64,000 nucleotides of DNA, taken from assembly GCA_039679645.1 (NCBI GenBank), contig JBDKUO010000013.1, forward strand, positions 1 to 64,000, given 5' to 3'. Under the pieces are notes generated by a model. The model searched no databases, was not told the origin of the DNA, and saw only the letters and a list, made by a program, of their open reading frames with translations. This DNA comes from Armatimonadota bacterium. Its GTDB lineage: Bacteria > Armatimonadota > UBA5829. Within the stretch, counting starts at the first letter, position 1. Each line of letters begins with the position of its first letter. The translations under genes and the position numbers were made by a program. Below are positions 50,290 to 59,440 of this stretch, piece by piece.

Positions 50290-51507
50290 CTATCCCGGTT
50301 CGACCCATGATCGAAACGGCAGAAGTGAAGAGAATACGCCGGAAGCATCTACAAGAGCACGCACTGCATCTCCATCAGCCTTAATCATGCCGAGCTGCCA
50401 TGCATCCACCGGGTTTAGATAGCCGGTATAGAGTTTTGCAAGCGTTTGGACGTCCATTCGCAGTTTTGCATCAGAGCCGGGTTTACCGATTGAGACCCCT
50501 CCACCCTCAGCCGTAACGCCGAACTCAAAACCATGCTTAAACACAGGATCATCTATAGAAAGCGTAAAGCTGCAGGATACGTGCTCCATCGGTTTAAGCG
50601 AAGCCATTGCCTGCTCGGGGTCTATTATCCTGAACTGAAATGATGGCCGGACTGCCGCCTCGATCAGTTTCGGATTCGGTATCTCATGGAAAAACAAGTC
50701 GTCGGCGGGAGCCGCAAATTTTATCTTTGCTTCAGGCTCAAGGGACGCAAGCAGGGCAAGCATATTTCGCCTATGCTCATTTTCATTGCTTACGATCTCG
50801 CTTACGGAGACTAACCTTTCTTCTTCGGTACGCACTGAGTATATTGCATAGCCTGAAGGCCTTCCGTCCTCCATAAGGCTGACTATGACTTTTCGTCCTG
50901 TTTCGACTGCAGAGCCGACAGCTTCATCAAGATGCACGATTCTATCCCACCAGTCATCGGTTCTGCGCGTAGAGCAGTTATAATCACGGGCATAAAAATC
51001 ATAAACCAGTTTTATCGCAGCCAGATCATCGAGTGAAGCGCAGCGGGCTTTGCGCGAATCTCCGATTGCCGATAGTGCGCTTGCATCAGCCGTGTATGTC
51101 CTGATTTCACAGCCTGCCTCCCAACCGAATTTACGATAGTATTCATACGAAGCGGGCCATAGGGATGAAGTCGAAATGCCTTCTTTGCGCAGAAGCTTGA
51201 CGCAATGGGTGAGCAAAGCCTGTGCGTAGCCATGACGTCTGTGCTGTGCAAGTGTGCATACCGCACCTACGGCGGAGTGGCTGATCTTCGCTTCACCGAC
51301 ATACACAGTCCCCGGAGTGCAGATTAGTGTGGAAACAAGCTCACCATCCACCTCGCAGACCAGGATAAATCTCTCGCCGAACAGTTCCGCGATCGTGTGA
51401 AATGAACTCTGCCATTTATCGCGTTCCTGGCCGAATACTATATATGCAATATCCGCAGCCTTTTCTACTTCCGCAGGCGTGGGGTTTCTAACAATTATTT
51501 TGGGCAT
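50290..51507 (-). CDS. Eis-like GNAT N-acetyltransferase
   Basis: 405 aa, the Eis length. The N-terminal GNAT domain (about 1-140) contains VGAVCTLAQHRRHGYAQALL, the acetyl-CoA loop, then SSLWPASYEYYRKFGWEAG. A second GNAT-like domain and a C-terminal SCP2-like domain (about 300-405) follow. Eis enzymes acetylate amines on aminoglycosides, peptides or proteins; the substrate here is unknown. GGGGGAGG lies 7 bases before the ATG. It is a single gene with no resistance neighbours. Confidence 0.85.
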   Translation of the reverse strand: MPKIIVRNPTPAEVEKAADIAYIVFGQERDKWQSSFHTIAELFGERFILVCEVDGELVSTLICTPGTVYVGEAKISHSAVGAVCTLAQHRRHGYAQALLTHCVKLLRKEGISTSSLWPASYEYYRKFGWEAGCEIRTYTADASALSAIGDSRKARCASLDDLAAIKLVYDFYARDYNCSTRRTDDWWDRIVHLDEAVGSAVETGRKVIVSLMEDGRPSGYAIYSVRTEEERLVSVSEIVSNENEHRRNMLALLASLEPEAKIKFAAPADDLFFHEIPNPKLIEAAVRPSFQFRIIDPEQAMASLKPMEHVSCSFTLSIDDPVFKHGFEFGVTAEGGGVSIGKPGSDAKLRMDVQTLAKLYTGYLNPVDAWQLGMIKADGDAVRALVDASGVFSSLLPFRSWVEPG

Positions 51508-51593
51508 ATCTCAACCTCCCCCACAGAAATATTCTTCTTTCGATAATGTTCTTCCTGCGGAGAAACCGGTCGATTACGCACAAATATGTAAAT

Positions 51594-52226
51594 TTATCTC
51601 TTTGATATTAATTCACTTCCGAGCTTGAGCATTAATGCCCGCTGTGCAGCTCTTTTTCCCAAAAATCGGGCAGCAGCCAAGTCATTTTCGGTCGGCATCT
51701 GATCTGCATCCGGTCCGCTCACCGAACTTGCGCCGTAGGGCGTGCCCGCCGAGAACATAATCGGATCGGCATAACCGGGAGCTACGATAATCATGCCAAG
51801 ATGCATAAGTGGGTTGAGCATGGCAAGGAGTGTCGATTCATTGCCGCCATGAGTCGTGCTCGTGCTGACAAATACGGATGCCACTTTGTCTACCAGCGCA
51901 CCCTTTACCCACAGCGGTCCGGTCCTGTCGATCACAAGTTTCATCTCCGCAGTCGGGTTTCCATAGCGCGTAGGAGTGCCGAAGAAGATAGCGTCCGCCC
52001 ACACCATATCCTCATTGGTCGGTTCCTCATATGCAGCCGTCATTTCTCTGCGGGCTGCCGCCCAGCGCGGGTCTTTTGCAATGACTTCTTCAGGAGCAAG
52101 GTCCGCCGCCCTCCTGATGCGCACATCTACATCACCGACCTGCCTGGCGCCTTCGGCAATTGCTTCGGCCAGCGCGCGGGTGTTTCCATAACGTGAATAG
52201 AAAGCTATCAATACATTGATCTGCAT
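51594..52226 (-). CDS. wrbA: NAD(P)H:quinone oxidoreductase, WrbA-type flavodoxin
   Basis: 210 aa. The FMN phosphate loop FYSRYGNTRALAEAIAEG lies at about 9-26, and AIFFGTPTRYGNPTAEMKLV and VSTSTTHGGNESTLL supply further FMN contacts, all WrbA hallmarks. The enzyme reduces quinones by two electrons and limits oxidative stress. AAGGGGG lies 5 bases before the ATG. It is divergent from the DUF3352-like gene. Confidence 0.92.
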   Translation of the reverse strand: MQINVLIAFYSRYGNTRALAEAIAEGARQVGDVDVRIRRAADLAPEEVIAKDPRWAAARREMTAAYEEPTNEDMVWADAIFFGTPTRYGNPTAEMKLVIDRTGPLWVKGALVDKVASVFVSTSTTHGGNESTLLAMLNPLMHLGMIIVAPGYADPIMFSAGTPYGASSVSGPDADQMPTENDLAAARFLGKRAAQRALMLKLGSELISKR

Positions 52227-52388
52227 AATTTCCCCCTTAATTGATTTTCAGGTATTATATTGCTGAGTAGTTATATACCGTTATATGCGGGCAGCGTAAA
52301 CCGAATTTGTTTGATAGATGCGGATTTGTACGGAATATCGGCTTGTAGTAAGAACCGACGAGATATCCCGCTGCATGAGGAGAACCTT

Positions 52389-54071
52389 ATGGAAGAACAA
52401 TTGATCCCTGTTAGCCCAGGAGGTCGAAACAAGACCATTCCTCTTATTGTAGTGCTGCTGCTTATGGCGGCATCATGTCTTGCCGCATACTATATGATCG
52501 CGGCGTATTTCAAACCGCCGGTCGATCCGGCCATATACGTTCCTGCAGATGCCGTCTCAGCCATGACAGTCGATCTTACGCGCACAACCGAAAAAGATGC
52601 CGCATTCAAGGCCGTGCAGGCAATTTTCAAGGATGCAGGCGTTAAAGACCCAACAGTCAAGCTCTTTGAAGAAGTGAACAAGCAGTTCAAGATTGATGTT
52701 AAGCGTGATGTGTTAGCGCATCTGAATGGAACGGGTGCAGTGGCAGTGCTCCCGGCAATGATAGGCAAGCTCCCCCAATTGGTTGCTGTGATCGGAACCA
52801 GGGGAGAAAACGACTCCACAACAGTAATGACAACCCTGGGCAACAAGCTCAATGAGAACCACATGAAATTCGACCGGCTGGAGTATGACGGCTTTTACTA
52901 TTACTATATTCCATTCGAGGGTCCGCGGAATCCGTACTCCATACAGACAGCAACCTATGTCGGCGCGGTAAAAAGCGGTATAGTCTATACCAACAGCGAT
53001 GAGGCTTTTAAGAGAGTTGTAGACACAGTCAAAGGCCAGTCTAACCTTGCAGGCAATAAATACTTCAGGATTATGCGCAAGAAAGACGGGTCGACATTTG
53101 CATCGGTCTACTACAGCGGCGCAAGCTATTATAAGCTGATCGGCCCGGCTTTCAAGATGGCTTCGGGCCAATTTGCCCCCAATGCCGATGACACAATGAA
53201 GAGCATGGTTGAAAATAACGTTGTCGCCGTGGGCAATTTTGACGCTGGCGTGGATGGAATAAGTTTTCACCTCAAAGGCATAATGAAAAAACCAATTCCG
53301 ACTGCCGGTGTCTCAATTAATAAATTGGCATCATTTGCGCCGAAGAGTGCGGCAGTAGTTTTTGCGACTGCCGGCTGCGACAAGGCATGGAAGAGTATTA
53401 AAGCGCAGTTGGGTTCCAGTCCTCAAATGGCCGTGCAAGTAAATGCAATATCCAGTCAAATCAAGCAGTTTATCGGAATCGATCCATATGCGGATCTGTT
53501 TGATCGGATAACGTCGGTCGGCGGATATTACGATCCGGCAGGACCTATCAAGCTTAACGGGTTCAGCGGCAATCTGACACTGGTCTTTAAAGTTGATAAG
53601 CCGGATGTCGTTGGCAAAGCTCTTGCCAAAATACACACGGCGGTCTCTGCATTCGGTTTTGTTCAGATCAAGCCCACGAAGGTAGCAGGTGTGAAGGCAT
53701 CAATAGTCGAACTCGGGCCCACCGGTGTATTTTGCGATGCCATATCCGGCGATGGCCTGGTCCTTAACATGAGTGGCTCGAATACTGCAAGTGGGCTTAA
53801 AAGCGCCATTATGACCTCTACAGGTAAAGCACAGCCAATTACGCAGAGCAAATCGTTCCAGGCTGTAGTCAAACGCTTACCGAGAAAGGCAACTGCTATC
53901 ATTTACTGTAATCCCGGCTCCATTGCGAATTTTCTTACGCAGGGCGCTCCGCCCAGGGATCGCAAAATGGTGAAGTCTGTGTCGGATAAAATCGGCGCTT
54001 TCGGCATGACAGCCGGTTCAACCGGCGCCCGGTATGAAATACGCGCAGTAATGCCCTTCAAAACGAATTGA
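52389..54071 (+). CDS. DUF3352-like membrane-anchored protein
   Basis: 560 aa from the ATG at 52389 (GAGGAG six bases upstream). The frame is open for 43 further codons but lacks a ribosome site. One N-terminal membrane segment (about 19-41) precedes a large extracytoplasmic domain. PPVDPAIYVPADAVSAMTVDL just after the anchor is typical of DUF3352 proteins, whose function is unknown; later segments repeat the pattern LPRKATAIIYCNPG. A clear terminator (54103-54133) follows, so it is a single-gene unit. The promoter should lie in 52227-52388. Confidence 0.7.
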   Translation: MEEQLIPVSPGGRNKTIPLIVVLLLMAASCLAAYYMIAAYFKPPVDPAIYVPADAVSAMTVDLTRTTEKDAAFKAVQAIFKDAGVKDPTVKLFEEVNKQFKIDVKRDVLAHLNGTGAVAVLPAMIGKLPQLVAVIGTRGENDSTTVMTTLGNKLNENHMKFDRLEYDGFYYYYIPFEGPRNPYSIQTATYVGAVKSGIVYTNSDEAFKRVVDTVKGQSNLAGNKYFRIMRKKDGSTFASVYYSGASYYKLIGPAFKMASGQFAPNADDTMKSMVENNVVAVGNFDAGVDGISFHLKGIMKKPIPTAGVSINKLASFAPKSAAVVFATAGCDKAWKSIKAQLGSSPQMAVQVNAISSQIKQFIGIDPYADLFDRITSVGGYYDPAGPIKLNGFSGNLTLVFKVDKPDVVGKALAKIHTAVSAFGFVQIKPTKVAGVKASIVELGPTGVFCDAISGDGLVLNMSGSNTASGLKSAIMTSTGKAQPITQSKSFQAVVKRLPRKATAIIYCNPGSIANFLTQGAPPRDRKMVKSVSDKIGAFGMTAGSTGARYEIRAVMPFKTN

Positions 54072-54102
54072 AAGCGAGATCAATCATTTCGCGACGGCTA
54101 TC

Positions 54103-54133
54103 TGGGTCAGGGCTGAGTCCTGGCCCAGTTTTG
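54103..54133 (+). terminator. Terminator of the DUF3352-like gene
   Basis: CTGGGTCAGG and CCTGGCCCAG form a 10-bp stem (one G-T pair) with a 7-base loop, followed by TTTTGTG. Confidence 0.7.
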
Positions 54134-54263
54134 TGCCTCTGTAATTTGTTAAGATGCATCATATATTACAGCATTAAAAGAAGGAATCTTTGCACTCTGT
54201 TTGCAACTAAAGTAATTGGTACGGTGTGTCGTTGAAAAGTAAGTCAAATGAGGTTTTTAGAAA

Positions 54264-55580
54264 TTGGCAAAGATAGCATTCATTGGAGCGGGAAGCTTTC
54301 TGTTCACCAGAGGTTTGGTGCGGGACATTCTGACTTTTCCCGCTCTTAAAGACAGCACCATCGCTCTTATGGATATCGATAAAGAGCGGCTGGCTTTTAT
54401 TAAAACCGCTGTAGATAATATAGTCGAGGCAGGCAATTACCCGGCAAAGGTTATAGCCACAACAGACCGCGCAGAAGCGTTAAAAGACGCCGATGGGATT
54501 GTTATTACCATTCTTCAGGGCGGGGTCGATGTCTTCAGAAACGATGTCGAAATCCCAATGAAGTATGGCATCGATATAAACGTCGGCGATACGCGCGGGC
54601 CTTCCGGCATTTTCAGAGCATTAAGAACCATACCGGTGATGCTGGACATCTGCCGTGATATCGAGCGATACTGCCCGAACGCAATTGTCCTAAACTATAC
54701 CAACCCAATGGCAATGCTCTGCCGCGCAATGCAGGGTGCCGGCAATGTGAAAGTAACGGGCCTTTGCCACAGCGTTCAGGCGCTGGCCGGAATACTTGCC
54801 CGATGGATCGGGGCTCCCGAGGAAGAGACTACATATCGCTGCGCGGGGATAAACCATCAGGCATGGTATCTCGACTTCAAATGGAACGGCAAGGACGCAT
54901 ATCCTCTGGTCCGCGAGGCTATGAAGAGGTCCGAAGTATACAACGAAGAGAAAGTCCGAAACGAGATGTTTATCCACCTCGGCTATTATGTCACCGAGTC
55001 GAGCGGGCATAGCTCTGAGTATGTCGCCTGGTTTCGCAAGCGGCCAGAGCTTATCGAAAGGTATTGCTCATCCGGCACAGGCAACTACGGCAAGCACGCT
55101 ATGATCGTGGATAGGTATGCAGATGTCGAAAAGACCTGGCGGGACAATATCAAAAAAGATCTCCAGCAGCCGGTCGATCTCAACCGGGGCAACGAATATG
55201 CCGCCAGCATCTTTAATGCTACAATAGGTGACGGTGATCTCTTCGAGTTCAACGGCAACGTCCGCAATTTCGGCCTGATAGATAATCTGCCCGAAGGCTG
55301 CTGCGTTGAGGTTCCCGTGCTGGCGTCAAAGCGAGGGCTCGACCCGATGCACATTGGGCCATTGCCTGCCCAGCTTGCATTGTTAAACAATATAAGCGCG
55401 CGATGCGAAGAACTCGCGGTTGAAGGCTGCCTTGCCGGGGACCCGACTATGGTATTTCAGGCAATCCTCTTTGATCCGCTGACCTCTGCATTACTTAGCA
55501 TGCAGGAGATCAAGAATATGGTCGATGAGATGTTTGAGGCTAACAAAGACTGGCTGCCGCAGTTTAAGCATATAGAGTAA
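54264..55580 (+). CDS. GH4 glycosidase (alpha-galactosidase/alpha-glucosidase type), copy 1
   Basis: 438 aa. The NAD-binding motif [20 protein letters not shown] is N-terminal. CHSVQ (metal-ligand Cys) lies near residue 169 and GINHQAWY (metal-ligand His) near 198. GH4 enzymes work by NAD-dependent oxidation, elimination and re-addition, need a divalent metal, and may take unphosphorylated or 6-phospho sugars. MelA-like features are suggested by the length and the GINH motif. The start is TTG at 54264 with GAGG ten bases upstream. It is followed 46 bp later by a near-copy. Confidence 0.88.
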   Translation: MAKIAFIGAGSFLFTRGLVRDILTFPALKDSTIALMDIDKERLAFIKTAVDNIVEAGNYPAKVIATTDRAEALKDADGIVITILQGGVDVFRNDVEIPMKYGIDINVGDTRGPSGIFRALRTIPVMLDICRDIERYCPNAIVLNYTNPMAMLCRAMQGAGNVKVTGLCHSVQALAGILARWIGAPEEETTYRCAGINHQAWYLDFKWNGKDAYPLVREAMKRSEVYNEEKVRNEMFIHLGYYVTESSGHSSEYVAWFRKRPELIERYCSSGTGNYGKHAMIVDRYADVEKTWRDNIKKDLQQPVDLNRGNEYAASIFNATIGDGDLFEFNGNVRNFGLIDNLPEGCCVEVPVLASKRGLDPMHIGPLPAQLALLNNISARCEELAVEGCLAGDPTMVFQAILFDPLTSALLSMQEIKNMVDEMFEANKDWLPQFKHIE

Positions 55581-55626
55581 GATAGCTATGGCTAAGATGT
55601 TAATATAAGTAAGGGGACTTAAGAAA

Positions 55627-56946
55627 TTGGCAAAAATCGCATTTATCGGAGCCGGCAGTTTCGGCTTCACCAGAGGGCTGGTTCGTGACATTCTCACGTT
55701 CCCGGCGCTGGCGGACAGCACAATCGCACTGATGGACATTGATGCAGAGCGTCTGAGCTTCATCAAATCGGCAGTCGACAACATTGTCGAAGCCGGCAAT
55801 TACCCGGCAAAGGTTGTAACCACAACGGATCGCGCTGAAGCTCTCAAGGGCGCCGACGGTGTGGTCATCACAATACTCCAGGGCGGAGTAGACGTTTTCC
55901 GAAACGATATCGAGATTCCTATGAAGTACGGGATCGATATCAATGTCGGCGACACCCGCGGGCCGTCCGGGATCTTCCGGGCTCTCAGGACTATTCCTGT
56001 AATGCTGGATTTCTGTAAAGATATCGAGCGCTATTGCCCGAACGCGATTGTGCTCAATTATACAAACCCGATGGCAATGCTCTGCCGCGCAATGCAGGGT
56101 GTTACCAAGGTAAACGTCACGGGCCTGTGCCACAGTGTTCAGGGCACTGCCGAGATGCTGGCTGAGTGGATCGGCGCGCCAAAAGAAGAGATCACATATC
56201 ACTGTGCAGGAATCAACCACCAGGCGTGGTATCTGGATTACAAATGGAACGGCAAGGACGCATATCCTCTGATCCGCAAGGCTTTGGAAGACCCCGAAGT
56301 CTGGAACAAAGAGCAGGTCCGCAATGAAATGTTCAAGCACCTGGGCTATTATGTCACCGAGTCCAGCGGGCACAACTCAGAATACGTCGCATGGTTCCGC
56401 AAGCGGCCGGAGCTTATCGAGAAGTATTGCACGCACGGCACAAATTGGAACCCCGGCCATCATGCATATATACTTAACGAGTATCAGAAAGTAGCCGATA
56501 CATGGCGCGATAATATAAAAGAGGAGCTGGCCAAGCCCATAGAACTCGAAAGAGGCCATGAGTATGCGTCTCTCATCTTCAACGCCACGTTCGGTGACGG
56601 TGATCTCTATGAGTTCAACGGCAACGTGCGTAATTTCGGCCTGATAGACAACCTGCCGGAGGGCTGCTGTGTCGAAGTCCCAGTGCTGGCTTCAAAGCGC
56701 GGGCTCGACCCGATGCATGTCGGCGCTCTGCCTGCTCAGCTTGCGCTGCTAAATAATATCAGCGCACGCTGCGAGGAGCTTGCAGTCGAGGGATGCCTTG
56801 CGGGAGACCCGACCATGATCTTCCACGCCATCCTCTTCGATCCGCTGACCTCCGCAATGCTGAGTATGGAAGAGACCAAGCAGATGGTCGACGAGATGTT
56901 CCAAGCCAATAAAGACTGGCTGCCACAGTTCAAACACTTGAAGTAG
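55627..56946 (+). CDS. GH4 glycosidase, copy 2 (tandem duplicate)
   Basis: 439 aa, also beginning with TTG (AAGGGGAC upstream). The first 158 residues differ from copy 1 at about 12 positions, roughly 92% identity by my count; differences cluster around residues 230-290 (for example [13 protein letters not shown] versus [11 protein letters not shown]). All NAD and metal motifs are kept: [13 protein letters not shown]. The variable part lies after the second metal motif and may alter substrate range. A strong terminator follows at 56957-56990, so the two GH4 genes likely form a transcript. Confidence 0.88.
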   Translation: MAKIAFIGAGSFGFTRGLVRDILTFPALADSTIALMDIDAERLSFIKSAVDNIVEAGNYPAKVVTTTDRAEALKGADGVVITILQGGVDVFRNDIEIPMKYGIDINVGDTRGPSGIFRALRTIPVMLDFCKDIERYCPNAIVLNYTNPMAMLCRAMQGVTKVNVTGLCHSVQGTAEMLAEWIGAPKEEITYHCAGINHQAWYLDYKWNGKDAYPLIRKALEDPEVWNKEQVRNEMFKHLGYYVTESSGHNSEYVAWFRKRPELIEKYCTHGTNWNPGHHAYILNEYQKVADTWRDNIKEELAKPIELERGHEYASLIFNATFGDGDLYEFNGNVRNFGLIDNLPEGCCVEVPVLASKRGLDPMHVGALPAQLALLNNISARCEELAVEGCLAGDPTMIFHAILFDPLTSAMLSMEETKQMVDEMFQANKDWLPQFKHLK

Positions 56947-56956
56947 ATGATATTCC

Positions 56957-56990
56957 AGGGCGCGGGTTTATCCCGCGCCCTATCTTTTTC
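56957..56990 (+). terminator. Strong terminator after the GH4 pair
   Basis: AGGGCGCGGG (56957-56966) and CCCGCGCCCT (56972-56981) form a perfect 10-bp stem with a 5-base loop, followed by ATCTTTTTC. Confidence 0.88.
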
Positions 56991-57100
56991 ATCCTCTGAT
57001 GTGCTGCTAAGCTATGCCGATAACGAATTACAAAGGAATCTATCCGCAACACGTACAACCATTCATTGACGTAACCTGATTGAAAGAGAATGGACTTCTG

Positions 57101-57859
57101 ATGAAGATAGCAATGGCAGCCGTTGCGCATCCCGATGATATCGAGCTGATGATGGCCGGCACTCTGATAATGCTCAGGGATGTGGGCTACGAACTGCATT
57201 ACATGAACATTGCCAACGGCTCATGTGGATCGGTTACAATGGGGCCGGAGGAGACCGCGAGGGTCAGGACTCAGGAGTCCCGCAATGCTGCCGCTCTTAT
57301 CGGCGCGACATATCATGAGCCGCTGGTAAACGACCTTGAAATTTTATACACAGACGCTCTTGTAAGCAAGCTGTGTAAAATCATTAGGGACGTGCGGCCT
57401 GAGGTTCTGTTCCTGCCGTCGCCTCAGGACTATATGGAGGATCATATGAACTCCTGCCGTCTGATGGTAACGGCTGCCTTTTGCAGAAACATGCCCAACT
57501 ATCCGACAGATCCGCCTTCCGCTGCAATAGATAACGAGATGGCGATTTACCATGCTCTGCCTTACGGACTGACGGACCAGTTGAGAAGACCTATCACCCC
57601 GGATTTCTATGTGGATATATCGGGTGTAATTGAACGCAAGAAAAGTATGCTTTCCTGCCATAAGAGTCAGAAAGAGTGGTTGGACAAGACCCAGGGTCTG
57701 GATAACTATCTGAACATGATGACGGATATGTCTGCTCAGGTAGGTCGTATGTCCGGCAAATTCGAGCATGCCGAGGGTTGGAGGAGACACTCGCATCTGG
57801 GCTTTGCATCTGAAGATTTTGATCCGCTGCGCTATGTGCTGGCAGAATTGGTTTTATAG
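57101..57859 (+). CDS. PIG-L/LmbE-family deacetylase
   Basis: 252 aa from the ATG at 57101; a GTG or ATG further upstream would add residues before the fold begins. The zinc motif AHPDDIE is at residues 9-15, and SPQDYMEDHMN near 116 supplies the third-ligand His. PIG-L family members remove N-acetyl groups from GlcNAc-type sugars (as in mycothiol, bacillithiol or GPI synthesis) or act on other amino sugars. It lies 47 bp upstream of a NagB-like gene, which fits amino-sugar handling. The ribosome site is weak. The acceptor is unknown. Confidence 0.85.
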   Translation: MKIAMAAVAHPDDIELMMAGTLIMLRDVGYELHYMNIANGSCGSVTMGPEETARVRTQESRNAAALIGATYHEPLVNDLEILYTDALVSKLCKIIRDVRPEVLFLPSPQDYMEDHMNSCRLMVTAAFCRNMPNYPTDPPSAAIDNEMAIYHALPYGLTDQLRRPITPDFYVDISGVIERKKSMLSCHKSQKEWLDKTQGLDNYLNMMTDMSAQVGRMSGKFEHAEGWRRHSHLGFASEDFDPLRYVLAELVL

Positions 57860-57906
57860 ACTGATATTGGCGGTAACCAACCTCAAAGCTTGTAAAGGAG
57901 AAGAAA

Positions 57907-58836
57907 ATGTCAAGACCATTAAGCAAAATCGCTCCCGATTGGTGGGACTATACTACTCTCGACCAGGAGATCCTGGACGCTGCCGCAAAACTGACGGCAG
58001 AGGACATGGTCGCTCTATCACGGCCCGGGTTCAAGGTCGTCTTTTATGACACACTCGAAGAGTTCTACTGCGCCGAGGCTCTGGAGTATATCGAGGCTTG
58101 GAAGCAGTCCACACCGGATAACCCGGTAGGAATCTGCGGACCCATCGGCCCGACCGAGCAGCTTCCATTAGTTGCCCGGATAGTCAACTCTATAGGTCTT
58201 AACCTCAAGGACTCCCATTTCTGGGGAATGGACGAATGGTTCATCAACGGTAAAGAGGCTCCTGAGGATCATCCCCTTTCATTTGCCAAGGCGGACAAGG
58301 AGATGTGTTTCAACAGGATCAAACCCGAGCTTGCCATGCCCGCATCCAATATGCACTTCCCGAAAGCCGACCCGGCGGAATACGTCGCGAGTTGGGAAGG
58401 AGTCAAGTGCGCGGTAATGCAGGGCGGTCAGGGCGACACCAAGCACTGGGCGTTCAACGACCCCCTGAGGCGTGAGGGCGCTTACAAAGACAATCCGCCC
58501 ACCCCTGAGGAGTATCTGAAACTCTCTACGCGCGTAGTGGACCTGCATCCGGTAACGGTCATGCAAAACGCGCGCACATCAGGCGGCGGTAAGGTCGACC
58601 TCGTGCCGAACCAGGCCGTGAGTGTAGGGCCGGTTCAGACTTGGAAAGCCGAGAAGATATCCATCTGGCAGGCGGGTATGCACGATAACGCGTTCGGCCA
58701 GAGGCTCACCGCGTTTATGATCGGCAAAAAGATCGCCGACAGCGCCGTGCCTATGTCTCTGCTCTCCCTGCATCCGAATGTGCAGTTCAACTATTTCCGA
58801 GGTGGAATCGGCACCTGCGAAGTCGAGATGCACTAA
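57907..58836 (+). CDS. Glucosamine-6-phosphate deaminase-like (NagB/RpiA fold) protein
   Basis: 309 aa, longer than NagB (about 265). GMDEWF matches the MDEY segment with the catalytic Asp; [15 protein letters not shown] matches the GGxGxDGHIAFNEP loop. The position of NagB Asp141 holds Thr (with Asp one residue earlier), His143 is kept, and Glu148 is Asp. NagB converts glucosamine 6-phosphate to fructose 6-phosphate and ammonia. The altered triad suggests a different substrate or weaker activity. AAAGGAG precedes the ATG. It follows the PIG-L deacetylase, as in amino-sugar pathways. Confidence 0.75.
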   Translation: MSRPLSKIAPDWWDYTTLDQEILDAAAKLTAEDMVALSRPGFKVVFYDTLEEFYCAEALEYIEAWKQSTPDNPVGICGPIGPTEQLPLVARIVNSIGLNLKDSHFWGMDEWFINGKEAPEDHPLSFAKADKEMCFNRIKPELAMPASNMHFPKADPAEYVASWEGVKCAVMQGGQGDTKHWAFNDPLRREGAYKDNPPTPEEYLKLSTRVVDLHPVTVMQNARTSGGGKVDLVPNQAVSVGPVQTWKAEKISIWQAGMHDNAFGQRLTAFMIGKKIADSAVPMSLLSLHPNVQFNYFRGGIGTCEVEMH

Positions 58837-58838
58837 AT

Positions 58839-58926
58839 CAGTCGAAAAGTCTTAAAGTTTGAAAGTCAAAAAGTTGGGGTCTTGCATATGCAATTCCTTT
58901 GCTTTTTGACTTTTTAACTTTTTGAC
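58839..58926. repeat. Octad repeat forming a long hairpin, copy 2
   Basis: On the left, GT recurs exactly every 8 bp (AGTCGAAA, AGTCTTAA, AGTTTGAA, AGTCAAAA, AGTTGGGG). On the right, AC recurs every 8 bp in the complementary pattern (GACTTTTT). Arms such as AAAGTCAAAAAGTT pair across about 30 bases. It closely matches copy 1 at 15371-15464. Confidence 0.65.
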
Positions 58927-59010
58927 TAAAATGCTCGCCTCACATATTTTTTGCCCCTGAATGGTAAAGGTAATATGGGCATAAAATCCCTCCCGAAAGG
59001 GGTGGTGGAC

Positions 59011-59346
59011 ATGACAAATGAGCGTGATATAGAAGGCAGGACCCCCGCGCAGGAACGCGCTGAAATAGGAACACCGGCAGGCGAAAACCCGGATAAAGGC
59101 CGATATAGACATGGCACGCGCGGACTTACTGAAGAAGAGGAAATCGAGGAAGTCCGTAAGCGAGGTTTTATTGAATCCGAGTATGAAATAGACGAAGCGG
59201 AATTTTACGAAAGTGGAGATGAGATAGCCGTTACCGGCGGCATCACCGGGACCAAGGTGACTGGCGGTGTCCCGGCAGGGGGCACTCAGGCAGGCGGCAC
59301 ACCCGGTAAGTCCGAGGGCACGCCGAGCTGGGAAGAAAAGCCCTGA
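59011..59346 (+). CDS. Small acidic protein, unknown
   Basis: 111 aa from the ATG at 59011 (AAGGGG eight bases upstream; other ATGs at 58951 and 58975 are possible). The middle is very rich in Glu (LTEEEEIEEVRKRGFIESEYEIDEAEF in part) and the C-terminus in Gly, Thr and Pro repeats. It has no membrane segment or signal. It looks disordered. A strong terminator follows. Function unknown; I have no family for it. Confidence 0.5.
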   Translation: MTNERDIEGRTPAQERAEIGTPAGENPDKGRYRHGTRGLTEEEEIEEVRKRGFIESEYEIDEAEFYESGDEIAVTGGITGTKVTGGVPAGGTQAGGTPGKSEGTPSWEEKP

Positions 59347-59355
59347 TAAATATAG

Positions 59356-59400
59356 CGGTCCGGTGCATGGATTGGGACGGTTGCATCCGGACCGTTTTAT
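59356..59400 (+). terminator. Terminator after the small acidic gene
   Basis: CGGTCCGG (59356-59363) and CCGGACCG (59387-59394) form an 8-bp stem with a large loop, partly closed by TGCA/TGCA, and are followed by TTTTAT. Confidence 0.7.
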
Positions 59401-59440
59401 TATGCTGTAACACTAGCTTTATCTCGCTGACAAAGCCGTC

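Noticed and set aside
52260-52388. 43-codon N-terminal extension of the DUF3352-like gene
   Set aside because: No ribosome site at 52260, while GAGGAG is correctly placed for the ATG at 52389 just before the membrane anchor.
54264-56946. Assembly duplication of GH4
   Set aside because: The two copies differ at many codons and in a variable region, so they are real tandem genes and not a repeated contig piece.
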